Positions 19,861 through 31,860 of a stretch of 64,000 nt of DNA are shown in pieces. The notes below the pieces were generated by a model that saw nothing but the letters and a program-made list of their open reading frames with translations, was not told the origin of the DNA and searched no databases. Made by a program: the position numbers and the translations under genes. Source of the DNA: Megascapheus bottae. Its lineage: Eukaryota > Chordata > Mammalia > Rodentia > Geomyidae. Every line of letters begins with the position of its first letter. The stretch's first letter is position 1. Where the stretch lies: positions 42,648,525 through 42,712,524 of the forward strand of contig JANJXV010000016.1 of the NCBI GenBank assembly GCA_024803745.1. The letters run 5' to 3'.

Positions 19861-22800
19861 CCATGGGCGTGGCGGTCACTCTCCATGTGTGACAGGTGAG
19901 TGGATGTGTGGCAGGTCCCTGGCCTGAGTGTGCACATGCGCTCTGACTCGTGACTCCTGCGCAGATTCTGTTTCTGCATGAGGTGAAGACGACGACTCTT
20001 CCAACAACATCTTCCTAATTTCCTCTCCAGTTTACAAAATTCAACCTCAATAAATAGGCCAGCAACAAGATGCACGTACTTATAACTGGGATTTGATTCC
20101 ACATACTTGCAGGCATATGTTTAAGAAGGGAGGTGGCCTGTAAAGCCTTTGGCCAAGGTCGTCCAGTAGAGGTCATGCAGAGGACGGGGTACTTAGAGCA
20201 TCCAGTGCTGTTACCCCAGAAGAGGGACAGGGCAGCCCTGACTGGTTCTTTAAGTCTGCAGATCTGGTTGGCAGCCAGAGTGGCTTTTAAATTCAGCTGA
20301 AACTGGGGCCTATCCATGTGACGGTGTCAACTTAACCTTCTCCTCAAAGATAATTTGGCAAAATAGAAATGAATGCAAATCAATCTTCTCTCACAGCTAT
20401 TAGACAGCTTCACCACCCACTCCTGCACACTGCTATTTCAGAACTCAGCAGCAGAGGGAAGGACTGGAAAATTACATAATGCTAATTTTATAGCTTGGTT
20501 ATAATTCCTGAAGTTTCTGCTTTCATCCTAGAGAATTATTTCCACAGTCAGCCCATGAGAAAGCAATGGCAGGGTCCATAAATAAAGCAGTGGCAAGATG
20601 ATTTCCAAGAAAAACAATCCAAAAAGGGGCTTCCATTCACCCCGTTCTTTCTACATTCTTTTCTTTGTACAAAGTCATACCCTGTGGCTTAAGAAAATTC
20701 ATCCTGCATCTGTCAGTCAGACTGTGGCCTGCCTTTGCCAGACGTCCCATATTTATGACTTGAAAATTTATGGTAATTGTTTGTCAAGGTAGCTAATAGT
20801 TATTAATAATCCCATAAGTACTTGTTCTTAGCTGTGGAAGAACAAGCTCAGTCTCCTCCCATACTCAAAAACAGATGGTCAGAATTTCTAACCATCTGGA
20901 AACCCATAATCCTGACCTTGCCGAAGGGACTAGATATCTTGAATCTCTTTGTATCTATTTAGATTAATTAAGATATTAGATGACAACAGTGAACAAATGC
21001 CATGGTGAACTAAGGATGAAATAAACTCAACTGGGAGTAAAAACCAAGCTATTTGTCCATGCGTATTTCAGCAACGATGAACCCATGAACACCAGACAAG
21101 TGGCCAGATCTATGTAGGATAATGGCCCATTTTTTCCCAAAGTGTTCAGTCACTGAACACATGTTTCCAAAACTCTAAAGTCAGACTGGAATTCAGGCAA
21201 ATAGTTTTAATTTTACAAACTTGCCATCTTTAACAATGAGGAACTCTGAAATGAACATGAAAGATTAGGTCCTTTATGTGTCCAGTGTTTGAAATCAGAG
21301 CTAAGACAGCAAAAAAAAAAAAATACCAAATGGTTATGTAATGAAACAAGACTGCCGGCCATGAAGATGATTGTGGAAACTGGAGCCAGAAATTCAGCCT
21401 GACAGGAAAGCAGCCATGGAACTTGACAGATAACTTTTAGAGACATTCCCCTTTGCACTGTGAGCAAGCCAGGTCCTGTGAGAGCTCACGGGAGCTCAGC
21501 GTGCCAAGCCGGGGGTCCTGCTTCCAGACCAAGCCCCAGAACTACAAGGGGCAGGAGGGAGGTGGAAAAGAGAAAATCTTAAGACATCGTAGAAGTAAGA
21601 TCTGATAAGTCTCTAAAAGATCCAGCTTGACATGGTGTACAGAGCAGTAGGATTAATGTATACTAGAAACGTTTAAGTTACATCCATGGCTCATAAGGTT
21701 TTCTTTTTCTTTTACTTGAAGTACTACACTGTATTATGGCTTGTCCAGGGCCACTGATGTTTTTTGTATGGATCCTAGATTCAGAGTTATGCTAAGATAT
21801 TTAAAAGAAAGGGTGATAAAGAGAATGAAGATGCTCTACACTGTTAAATAGATCAAATAAACAACACGTTTATACAACCGTATTTATTCTACATGTGCAT
21901 ATATTTAAATTGTCGACTGAAGAGCAAAGTACTTTTCTCTATTTCTTTACCTTTCTGTCAAAACTCAATGGTGAAGTGGTGGATTTAATGAGAAGAAATT
22001 GAGCCTACATTGGCTAATACTGTTGCCTTGTATCTCTGGGACTATTAAGAAATCAATTCTCTTATTAAAGGATTTGGCACAATGCATTAGAAACTCAGAT
22101 CTTGAAAGCCCTCTGGAGAGCTGTGGTCAGTTGGGTAAGTTTTCCTCGAAGGCAGCCCTGTCTGCAAAAAGGAACCATGCCCGTTCCGCTGGCCCTGCCA
22201 ACCTCCTCCACCAGGCCCCAGGAAACCAGCGGTTTGTGTCAATGCCAGAGGTGGGCTTTCTTCTTGTTCCACCTCCTCCAGGCTATTTTTAAAGAATAAT
22301 GAACCAGGAAGACTCGCCCACAGCCCTGCAGGAGAGGAACAAACCCTATGGCATTAATGTATGGTTTACAGAGTCAGCTGGCAGCAAGTGAGCCCGCCCT
22401 GCTTCTGAGCCATCTCATAAGGCTCCTGCCACCTTCCCCAAGTGTTCTAATAGGGCCACCCTTGGGGAGACCCACCAAACCTTCTATCCAGATTCGCCTT
22501 GATCTTAAAAAAGCCCCCAAAGGATTTCCTCAGCGACTATTTACCTTCCCTGTGTCTTTAGCCCTCTTTGATGTATGATTTTATGCCTAATTCTTACTCT
22601 GCAAGTATGCTTCAACTGTTCATGTGAGCATGCACTGCCAATTACACCCACCTCTGCTACCATGTCTGAGATTTCTGCGTTCCCTGGACCTCTTTCCCTT
22701 TCACCTGGGCAGGTAGCTAGATAACATCTCCTAGAGCCTTGCCATCATAGGTGGCCATTGACCCTCACCAGGGAACACATCCACACTCAGCTCATCTAAA

Positions 22801-24852
22801 CCTCTCCATCCTACTCTGCACCCTGCATCCTTCTGAGAACAAATGACCTAGCAGGGGTCCAGGGGCCCTAGGGGGTGGCAGGGCCACAGAAAGTAGAAGC
22901 CTCATTGCCTGAAGCCTTGTCCAGACATCCCCTGAACAGCTGCAAGAAGCTATCCCCGAACAACCAGGGAAAACAGATCATATATCCTTGCGAAGAGCTT
23001 CTGCATCCCCAGTCATGTACCACAGAATGCCAGTGTCATTACAGCCACCTGGTAAAGGCAGTGGGATATAAAGAAGAAACAAACGCCCAGCAGAAATTAA
23101 AGAAATTAAAGAAAAAGATGACCAGTTACATTACAGGTGTAAGGGTTGGAAAAGCCATCAAGTAACAGAAAGACCTAGGTATGCATGTACAGGTTGAAGC
23201 TAAAGCTTTGCAGGCAAACAACACATTTCAGCTTTGTTAAAAAAAAAGTTCAAATTAAAGGTGGCACTAAAGTCTGTTACATAAACTCTTTACTAGTACA
23301 TTGGTAATCAAAGACACCACAACCCAGATCAGGTTTGATGAGTAAATCAGAAAAAATCTCTAGCATGTGGACCAAACCAGAAACAAATATAAGAGGTATC
23401 TACTGAACTTTGAGGTAACATTGTTGGTAAAGCAACTGTAAGCCCAGATTTTACTTTTATTATTTTTTTATTTTAACTTGTATATAAACCCATAAGAATT
23501 GAAAAAAATTACGTGGTACTGTGTGATGTTTTGATGTTTCATTTAATGTTCCAATCAGGTTAAACATATCCATCTTCTCAAGCATTTGTCAATGCTTTAT
23601 CATATACCAATTCAAAACAATCTCTGCGAGCCTGTCAATGCTTAAATCTAGCTCTGGACAAGTCAATTTCCCTAAGCAGGAAGCAAACAATGAGATCTGA
23701 ACAGTCTGAGGGATAGCGTATTTTCCATTCTCACATTAGGGAGGCTGAGGAGGCTAAGAGACAGAAGACATAAAACAAGGAAGGAAGCAATTCCCAGAGT
23801 AGAAAGAGGGCCTTGGCAAGACTTTTCCTCTGTGTGGGGCAGAAACTGAGCAGGAGAAGCAGAAATCCCGGAAGGGCAAAACCAGGAACTTCTCTGTGTC
23901 CCCATCTCTCTCTCTCTCTCATGAGTTAGACTTCCGTCACCATTACCATCTCTTCTATACCACCGTGGACAATGCTTGGAAGAGAGCAGCCCACACAGTG
24001 TACCACAGGAGCCTTCCTGTGGAGATCTGGCTATAGGCCTGGGTCTGTGAGCCACAGGGCTCGGGGCTCTGACCGTGGCTGGAAGAGAGAGCAGCATGTT
24101 CTGAGCGCATCAGAGAACTGCAGTGTGTCTCCAGAGGCTGGAAGCCTGGGTCATGCTGATGCTTGCCCATGTCTGCAAAGCAATCCATCCAACTTCTTCT
24201 ATTGAATGGAACAAGCCATCTGCACACCCCACTCTCAAGAACATGGAGTCATGTGACGATCCTGCTCAGAGAATGTGGGAGAATGTCATGGCTTCCTTTA
24301 TCGGAATTGACCCATAAATCCCTCCTACAACCATGGTCTGTGTTCACTTCTAGAGACACAGCAGACTACCCCAGAGTCAGAATGCACAGGCAGAAGGTGC
24401 CTGGATCTTATCATTACTGAGAAGGCTGGTTGCTGGATATGTCTGTTGCAGGAGAAAGACCTAAATTCCCTGTGCTAACTTAGATGGAAGGACGTTTTGG
24501 TATGACAGCAGCACTACACTAGCCAATTATGGCATCTTTCTTCAAATTTAAGAGAGGAACTAGATTGGTTGGATTACTGTAAGTAGAATTATAACTCGTC
24601 CCTCAGAACTGTTCCAAAGGTCTGTAATTTGAGAGAAATTGACTACATGCTCAGTTGATGAGAGAGTTGTCCAGTAATCACAAAGGCAAGAACAGGCAGC
24701 ATTCCTCTTCAAGGCATTGATAATCTAGTAGGAATATCACATGTCCATTTCTGAAACTCATTTATTACCTCCAAGCAAAAATCAAACAAAAGTCACATCA
24801 TTTAAAACTCTTTTCCCTTTTCTTTAAATGATATTGCAAGCAGGCGAGAATC
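19861..24852. other. Five kb with no confident gene or transposon
   Basis: Mostly single-copy-looking sequence. It holds an A run (about 21310-21322) and a short CT run (23904-23920). There are several frames near 100-141 codons (minus 19782-20102, 20015-20317 and 23672-24097; plus 21999-22292 and 22875-23165), all without recognisable domains. A strong donor-like word, TTGGgtaagt, occurs near 22133 but with no good acceptor upstream. Confidence 0.55.
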
Positions 24853-24924
24853 AAACACGAGAAAAGAAAGAGGAAGCATCTACATAAGAAACACGAGAAA
24901 AGAAAGAGGAAGCATCTACATAAG
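24853..24924. repeat. Perfect 36-bp tandem duplication
   Basis: The 36 bases at 24853-24888 are repeated without change at 24889-24924. The unit starts 'aaacacgagaaaag' and ends 'ctacataag'. No flanking partial third copy is present. Confidence 0.98.
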
Positions 24925-27787
24925 AAAATTTTCAGTGAATAGTCTTGATTTCCATCCAGCTGACACTTCCCAGAATGCCAATAAATCGCACAGCCATATG
25001 ATTATAAAAGGAAACGAAGAAGGGGTTAAGTGGCTAGAGCAAGTATGCGAGGCTAGAAAAGAACCGTGAGGAGACTAAAACCCAAGCTAATTTCAAAGTT
25101 TGCATTTCCACTCCAACATTTGTGATATTATCATCTCTTTGTGCTAGTGAAACTATTAGCAATTTCCATAACATCTTGAGCAATTATCATCAAGGGAATG
25201 GATTGTTGTCGGCTCCTCTTCCTTAGGCAAATCAAGGGCTGAACTCCTTTGCTGCAAGCAGAAACTTTTTTCTTCCAGAGCCTCACATGAGAGGAGAAGA
25301 AGAAGAAATGGCAGAGACTGGGGCTACTCTCCCGGCTGCCTAAAGACGACCCTATGCCCTGGTGCAGGCACTGACCTTCAGTTCTCTGCACATCGGAACA
25401 CCTTATTCCATTTTATCTGACATTTTATCCATTTCTTTTTCTATGGTGAGCTGCTATCTACTTGTCTAAATGAAAAATGTACACCACTAAGATTATTGCC
25501 AGAAAAGGAAACCTAAATTCCCAATAAATAGAGAAGTAGACTGAGCTACTAATTGGTAATGGTTTTGTTTGGAAGCCTATTTATCTTATGCATTTGAAAG
25601 GAACTTTAAACTTTGTTTTCGCAGTATCATATAAAGGTACCCCCGAGGTTTACTGTTCTTGCGTCCCTCAGTGAAGCATGAGGCATCTTCTTGCTTGAAG
25701 TGCTTCTGTATAATTCTGTGCACAGAGCAGATGCTCAAGAGACATGTGGTCTGGAAGGGCTAGGTCTGCTCGCTGTCTTCATCCACAGGTACACCCAGAC
25801 ATGCCACAAAGTCGCCCCGCCTTTCACCAGATTTAGACTTGTGAGGCGTGCTTACAGAAGATGAGCTATGTAGGAATACAAAGAGGGGACTTCGACATGA
25901 AAGATTAGGATGGGGCCATTTAAGGAAATGATCTCCCGTCCTCACTGATGAGGAAATGAAAAGCCTTCCATCTGAGGGCCTGTTCATCTGTTCATCTGCT
26001 GTGACAAAGGGAATGTAACTTCATCATCATTAAACACACGGCAGGTCCCATCAACCCCGTGCTGTGGACAGCGAGACGGGGAGAGGAAGGAGAGGGCAAA
26101 TGCAGCAAGGATATTGAATGTAAGGGCGTGAACGTGGAAACGGGGATTTTAAGGCTCTGGATGGGTGGGAAGAGATGGAGGTGAGACTGGAACGCATTGA
26201 ATTCATCAGCTGGCACGTAGAACTAAAACCTCTTCTGTAAACTCTGTGGAGACAATCTCTGCCCTGACTCTCTCCTCTCCTCCCCCTCTGACTGACTCTC
26301 GTCTTCTCCATCCCTCTGAACCAGATCAGATCATCCTTACGCATTGTCTCTTGGGTTCCATAGCTGTTCAAGGGCCTAGGGCACTGGATCCAACATGGAT
26401 CCACAGGTCTGGGAGGTCAAGACAAGACGCCGGCCTCGGAGTCGGCCTCCAGCGCAAATCTGAAATCTTTTTTTCTACTTCCCTCTTCATTATCTGCACC
26501 TCCGCCTTGCTGCCTGGAATCGCAGGTGAGCCAAGAATCCCAGAACCCAGCTCAGGGGGACGGCACTTCCTGAGATGGTGACTGGCTCTGGGAAGGGAGT
26601 CACAGAGTCAGGACAGAGTCAGGACAGTGGCGCAGCCATGCTCTCTCCAACCGTGCCCTAGGTGAAACAACAACAGTGCTGCAGCAGGGTCCTTTAGACT
26701 GGCTTCATCCACCGCTCATTGGCTTCATTGGCATAGAAAGCCTTACTTGAAATGGCATGGCATTTGATGGCCTGCCCTGGTGTAAGGGCATCTCCAACCG
26801 ACCCAGCGCACCCCTGGCCCAGCGCACCCCTCCGCTGTTGGAGCCTGGCAGCCAGTGCCAGAGCGCACTGGAGACACAGACAGGCAGTGGGGACCAGGAC
26901 AGCCCCGCAGGCACCCGGCAGGCACCCCTCCTGCCTCCAGGACTGCAGCCCAGGGCGGTCCCCGCGCTCCCTACTCATCCTGGGAAGTTTAGGACAAAAA
27001 CTTCCACCACACACACACGCACACACGAACACTCCTTGCTCACTCTTGGTGTGTGTACAGAGTTCCCTGCATTCCACAGCATGCTGAGGTTAATTGTCTT
27101 CTTTCCACTCTTCAACACTGCCTACCTTTCTTCGGGGTAAGGACTGTTTCTCCTTCAGAAAGATGTCCTCCACAACTTGCCTCATGTCTAGAATAGAATA
27201 AGCTAATTTTCTGAATCAAATTTAGCTAAACTGACATTTCCCCCAAAACAAGCATATATACTGAAATTCAAGTCTTATGTTTGACGCTGGCCTGGGCCCC
27301 ATTCAAGTTCTCACTGGGAAAACAACAGATAACCCTAATTTTCTTCCAAGGAAACACCAATTAATACTCTGCTGACCTTTAATTTACTAGCAAAAATGGA
27401 TAGAATGTTCCGAATAATAAGGATTACAGAAACGCTTGGGAAACGTCTGCAGCGAGTGGAGCCATTTGGTGTTACAATATGTCCCGGTCTTTGCAGCATC
27501 TAATTAGTCATTCTGTCTACACTCATGTAAAATTAGAGCAGGCATTGCTTCATGCACCAGCTTTTCAGGAGGTAGAGGTGTCGTGACTCATGATAGCAGA
27601 CAAGACCCCCTCCCCACATAAAAGCAGATAGCCCACTAGATACAATCCACTTCATCTTGGAATAAGATTTGGCTAGCAGTTGCATGAGTCTTAGATTGTT
27701 ACCTCTGGAAGCTTCCACTGCTGCCTGTATCCGTGCATAGCCCACAAAATGCATGGCTCTAAAATACTGCCTTCTGTTGTAGGATTT

Positions 27788-27790
<3 letters not shown>
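24925..27790. other. Unique sequence, nothing certain
   Basis: No gene recognised. Minor local repeats are two copies of 'acagagtcagg' near 26605-26630 and two copies of 'cccagcgcacccct' near 26802-26830. A pyrimidine-rich stretch ending CAG|GTGAG lies at 26466-26530. Frames of 111-127 codons at 26694-27140 overlap on both strands in a GC-rich patch and look non-coding. Confidence 0.55.

Positions 27791-27858
<68 letters not shown>
27791..27858. repeat. (TC)34 microsatellite
   Basis: A 68-bp uninterrupted TC run, equal to GA on the minus strand. The RERERE minus-strand frames here are repeat products. Confidence 0.98.
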
Positions 27859-27861
<3 letters not shown>

Positions 27862-29729
27862 GTGCATGGATGCACTCCTGGACTGAGGCTTTCTCCTCCC
27901 CGGGCTCATCTAGTCTACCTGCCTCCACCAGAGGCCTAGTGTGAACGGCTGGTGGTGTTTCCTGCAGGAAGTTAGTATTCACTGCCACGAGCACAGCTCT
28001 AGCTAGCTCATTCAGAAGGAAATTGAAATAACTTCTTTCCCCTTATGATTCTATTTTCCTTCGGATGTTTCATACAGCCTATTGATGAAAAGGAAGCTGT
28101 TTTGAAAATAAGACTAAAGCTCTGAATAACAACGAAGCATATTATAAAGAAGTCTCCAGGCAATACCAGGTGACTGCATGCGGGAGGCCTGATGGCTTGT
28201 CCCTCCTCTGAACTAATACAACCCCTGTCCATGCAGCAAAGCCAGAGCCAGCAGCTCCCCACCTCAGACTTAAGCATCTGCTCCTGTGCTTGGACGGAGT
28301 CTGGCACAACAGGAGGATAAGGGACCCGAGCACACTACATACACATAGTTCACTATGGATTAACAGCCTGTCAGATTTTATTACCCAGAAGGCCTATTGG
28401 TTCTTGGAAAACAGGGAAAGGGAGGAAACAATCCTTCTTAACTATTACTGACCTATTAAGACTCATAGATTCCCTGTCAGGTGGTTTCCAGGTGGCCTTT
28501 TTCTGGATGACCATCAACATGGCTGGCTGGCCTGTACTGTTAAGAGTTGCCACAGAAAATTCCCTAGAGCTTGGATGATGTAAGACCAGTGGTCACGAGC
28601 CTGTCACTCCTTGCAGAGCCAGAGGGGTTGGCAGGCACTTGCCGGGTCGAGGCACACAGCCTCCGGTCTGGCCACAATCCCACTGCCTGCCTGCCACCTC
28701 CAGTGTTCCTGGGTGTTCCCCTCCCATCCTCAGTGTCCCAGGCCAGCTCAACACCCAATGCCTAGAGGCTGCCGCTGATTCTCAACAAGACTTGCTGCGC
28801 CCTGAAGCATCTCTGTCATGTCCCAGCTCTCGCCTCCTCAGCTTAAATGGATGCCAGCACAAACTGCCCGAGGGGAATACCCACTGGGGGAGGCGAGGAG
28901 GACCGCAGTGAGCACATCTGGTTATCACGCTGCTCCTCTGACATCAGAAAGCTAAAGGCTGTGAAGCCATTCATAGTCTGAGTCAAAAACACACAAACAC
29001 CTCCTACCAACCTGCTTTGTCCTTGTATCTCTTTCAGATAGAGTCAACTTCCCTAGAGTATTCCAAGAATGATTCAATGGACCAACTCTTGCAAAAAAAC
29101 AATATGGAAGAGAAAATGGTAAAATAGATTTTAGCTTAGTAAAATATATTTTAAGCACATTTACTCTTTGAGTTACAAATGGTTTAAAATAAAGCTTTTG
29201 TCTAGTAAGTGTGTGTATTTCTGATTAAACTTGCTGATTAAACTGCAATAGGTGAAGTAAAATGGAAAAAAAGTATGTTGGCTATAGTAATTTCAAACAA
29301 AGTCCATGTTTCCCATTTCATAACTCTGTTAAACTAGATGCAGCATGAGGATGCCTGGCTGGATTTGCAAAAGACAAGAATTTACTTTCTGTAATAGCAG
29401 TTCTAATTGTGTCTGTTTTCTGTGTTTAGAAATGATTCATGTCTAAATACTTTTGCTGAAGCTATGCCATTCTTCATTGTGAACCCAGTCATGCGTCTGG
29501 ATTCTTCCATATCAAGGTCAGGGTTTGTTTACTTCCCCAACCATAGTTCAGAGTCTTTTCCACTGTTGTATTTGATCTTCTGCAAAGTAAACTGTGGAAC
29601 TAATTATTATCCTCAGCTCTCCAATTAAATATTTATTTTTCAATGAGTTGAATAGGCTACCCTAAGACCTTGGGGGAATTTAGTAAATGCTAAGCAAAGC
29701 CAAACAACAAATCCAATCATAGCTGACTT
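27859..29729. other. Unique sequence, nothing certain
   Basis: No element recognised with confidence. Frames of 60-99 codons on both strands overlap around 28000-28900 and have no known domain. Confidence 0.55.
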
Positions 29730-29780
29730 ATCATCATCACGCATTTTGTCACATTGAGTGCTGTCAAAATTTCCTGCTCA
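29730..29780 (+). mobile_element. Possible left part of a MIR split by L1
   Basis: 'cacattgagtgctgtc' just before the L1 could be the upstream part of the MIR whose right part starts at about 31735 ('tatcctcacaacaaccaagg'). The text is short, so this rests mainly on position. Confidence 0.3.
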
Positions 29781-31720
29781 TAAAACTGAGGAAGTGGAAA
29801 AACCTACCATGCTCCTAGATTGGAAGAATTAACATCATGAAAATGGCAATCCTGCCAAGGGCTATCTATGCAAATACCCATCAATGCAATACCCATCAAT
29901 ATCCCAATGTCATTCTTTAAGGAAATAAAGGAAGCAATCCAAAAATTCATATAGAAGAATAAAAGACCCCATATAGTAAAAACAATCCTTAGCAGAAATA
30001 ACAGCTCTGGAGGAATATCAATACCAAACTTTAGACTTTATTACAGAGTTTGGTACTGGCACAAGAACAGGCCTGAAGACCAATGGAATAGAACCGAAGA
30101 CTCAGAAATCAACCCACAGACCTATGGCCACCTAATCTTCCATAAGGGAGCCAAAACAAATAGGATGGAAGAAAGACAGTCTCTTGAACAAATGGTGCAG
30201 GCAGAATTGGTTAAGCATCTGCAGAAAACTAAAGTTGGACCCTTCTATGTCACCCTGCACCAGAATTAATTCCAAATGGATCAAAGACCTTGAGGTAAAA
30301 GCAGATACCCTGAAAACTTTACAAGAAGGAATAGGAGATACACTAGGGCTCCTTGGCACAGGTCGAAACTTTCTTAATAAAGACTAAGAAACACAATAAA
30401 TTAAAGAAAGTTTGGACAAATGGGACTGCATTAAACTGCAGAGCTTCTGTATGGCAAAGGACATAGCTGGCAAGTTATACAGAAATCCCACAGAGTAGGA
30501 GAAGATCTTCACTAACCATACAACAGACAAAGGCCTCATATCTAAAATACTCCTACAGCTCAAAAAAAATCCATCTCTACAAAACAAATCCTCAAAGCAA
30601 CAACCATCCCATTAAAAGGTGGGCTAAAGACTTAAAGAAAGACTTCTCTGAAAAGGAAATAAGAATGGCCTATAGACACATGAAGAAATGCTCGACATCT
30701 CTGGCCATAAAAGAAATGTAAGTGAAAACAACTCTAAGATTCCACCTCACTCCAGTTAGAATGTCCAGGATCAAGAAATTTAATAACAACAGATGGTGGA
30801 GGGGATGTGGCCAGGAGGGATCACTACTACACTGTTGGTGGGAGTGCAAACTCGTTCAACCACTATGGAAAGTAGTATGGCAGTTCCTCGAAAGACTAAA
30901 CATAGAACCCCCCATGACCCAGCAATTCCACTTCTTGACATTTTACCCAAATGTCCAGAAACAAGGGCATACTAAACTTACTGGCAATGATGTTCTTTGC
31001 AGTATTATTTACCATAGCAAAGGTATGGAACCAACCCAGATACCCCTCAGTTGATGAGTGGATCAAGAAGATGTGGTACTTATACACAATGGAATTCTAT
31101 GCTGCCATCAGAAAGACCGACATGACCCCATTTGTAAAGAAATGGAAAGACTTGGAAAAAAATCCTATTAAGTAAAGTAAGCCAGACCCAAAGGAACATA
31201 GGCTCAGTGGTTTCCTTCATTTGTAATAATTAGTATACATCCAAGACTCTCCTAGCAGAGGATTACAATAGCACAATACCCATGCATATAAGGTTATATA
31301 GGATGAGACTAAATGAAATGAAGTCTGTGGTCTGGAAACAAGAGCTTTATCTTGTGTGATTGTTGTTGTTAATGTACTATGGCATTTCTCTTCTCTCTTT
31401 TTGCCCTCATGGTTAATCACATGTTGTTACTGTATCTTACTTTGTAACCTGGCATATCATATATATGTTTATTTGTTTATTTAAAATAGGGAAGGGAAAG
31501 GGGGAAAACAAGATGATTGGGAGGGGAGGGGAAGGAAAATGGGGAGAAAAACATGAGAAAAAGGTATCAATGTGCAAGAAGTAATATACCTACTACTTGA
31601 CAAATGAAACTGTAACCCCTCTATATATTATCCCAACAATAAAAAATAAAAAAGGAAACACATCACAAAGTAAACTATTGAGGTGGTCATATTTAAAATA
31701 AAATAAGTAAACTGCTCAAA
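29781..31720 (+). mobile_element. L1 retrotransposon, 5'-truncated (about 1.9 kb)
   Basis: The longest L1 in the window. It starts in the ORF2 region after the reverse transcriptase core, runs through the ORF2 C-terminus and 3' UTR (from about 31176), and reaches a first A-rich end near 31640. Possible target duplications are 'aaaatttcctgctca' (29766-29780) and 'aaaatccctgctca' (31721-31734), differing by one indel and one base. If these are real, about 75 bp after the first A tail, ending in a second A run at 31718-31724, belong to the insertion, as in 3' transduction. Confidence 0.88.
29790..31175 (+). pseudogene. Broken L1 ORF2 C-terminal half
   Basis: ORF2 of L1 encodes endonuclease and reverse transcriptase; only the segment after the catalytic RT core remains, so no enzyme activity is possible. 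The recognisable frame shifts several times. The piece at 30722-31054 carries the C-terminal cysteine-rich motif, with CGQEGSLLHCWWECKLVQPL at about residues 29-48 (nt 30806-30865). The next piece, in another frame (30951-31175), carries the usual end, YPSVDEWIKKMWYLYTMEFY, and stops after NPIK at 31175. Upstream pieces at 30020-30390 are broken by stops, for example a TAA near 30268. Only remnants of the protein are readable. Confidence 0.9.
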
Positions 31721-31860
31721 AAAATCCCTGCTCACGTGTTTACTCGTGTTATCCTCACAACAACCAAGGGCAAGTACGCTTGCCTTCATTTCACTAATGG
31801 GGAAATTGGCGTTGGAAGCCAGCAATGAAGGGTAGGGAAGAGTCAACTGGCATTATGACC
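31721..31860 (+). mobile_element. MIR fragment
   Basis: 'tgttatcctcacaacaacca' followed by 'ccttcatttcactaatgggg' and 'aaattggcgttgg' follows the MIR body (aatcctcacaacaaccc, attttacagatgagg, aaactgaggc). It directly abuts the proposed right target duplication of the L1. Confidence 0.5.

Noticed and set aside
23735..23760. 'agggaggctgaggaggct' as a B1/Alu fragment
   Set aside because: Only one short purine-rich word matches; neighbouring core words are absent.
23672..24097. 141-codon minus-strand frame
   Set aside because: No known domain, overlapping frames on the same and opposite strands, and a CT repeat inside.
25700..25740. L2 3' end
   Set aside because: 'cacagagcagatgctcaaga' resembles the L2 end, but the match is about 20 bases with no support upstream.
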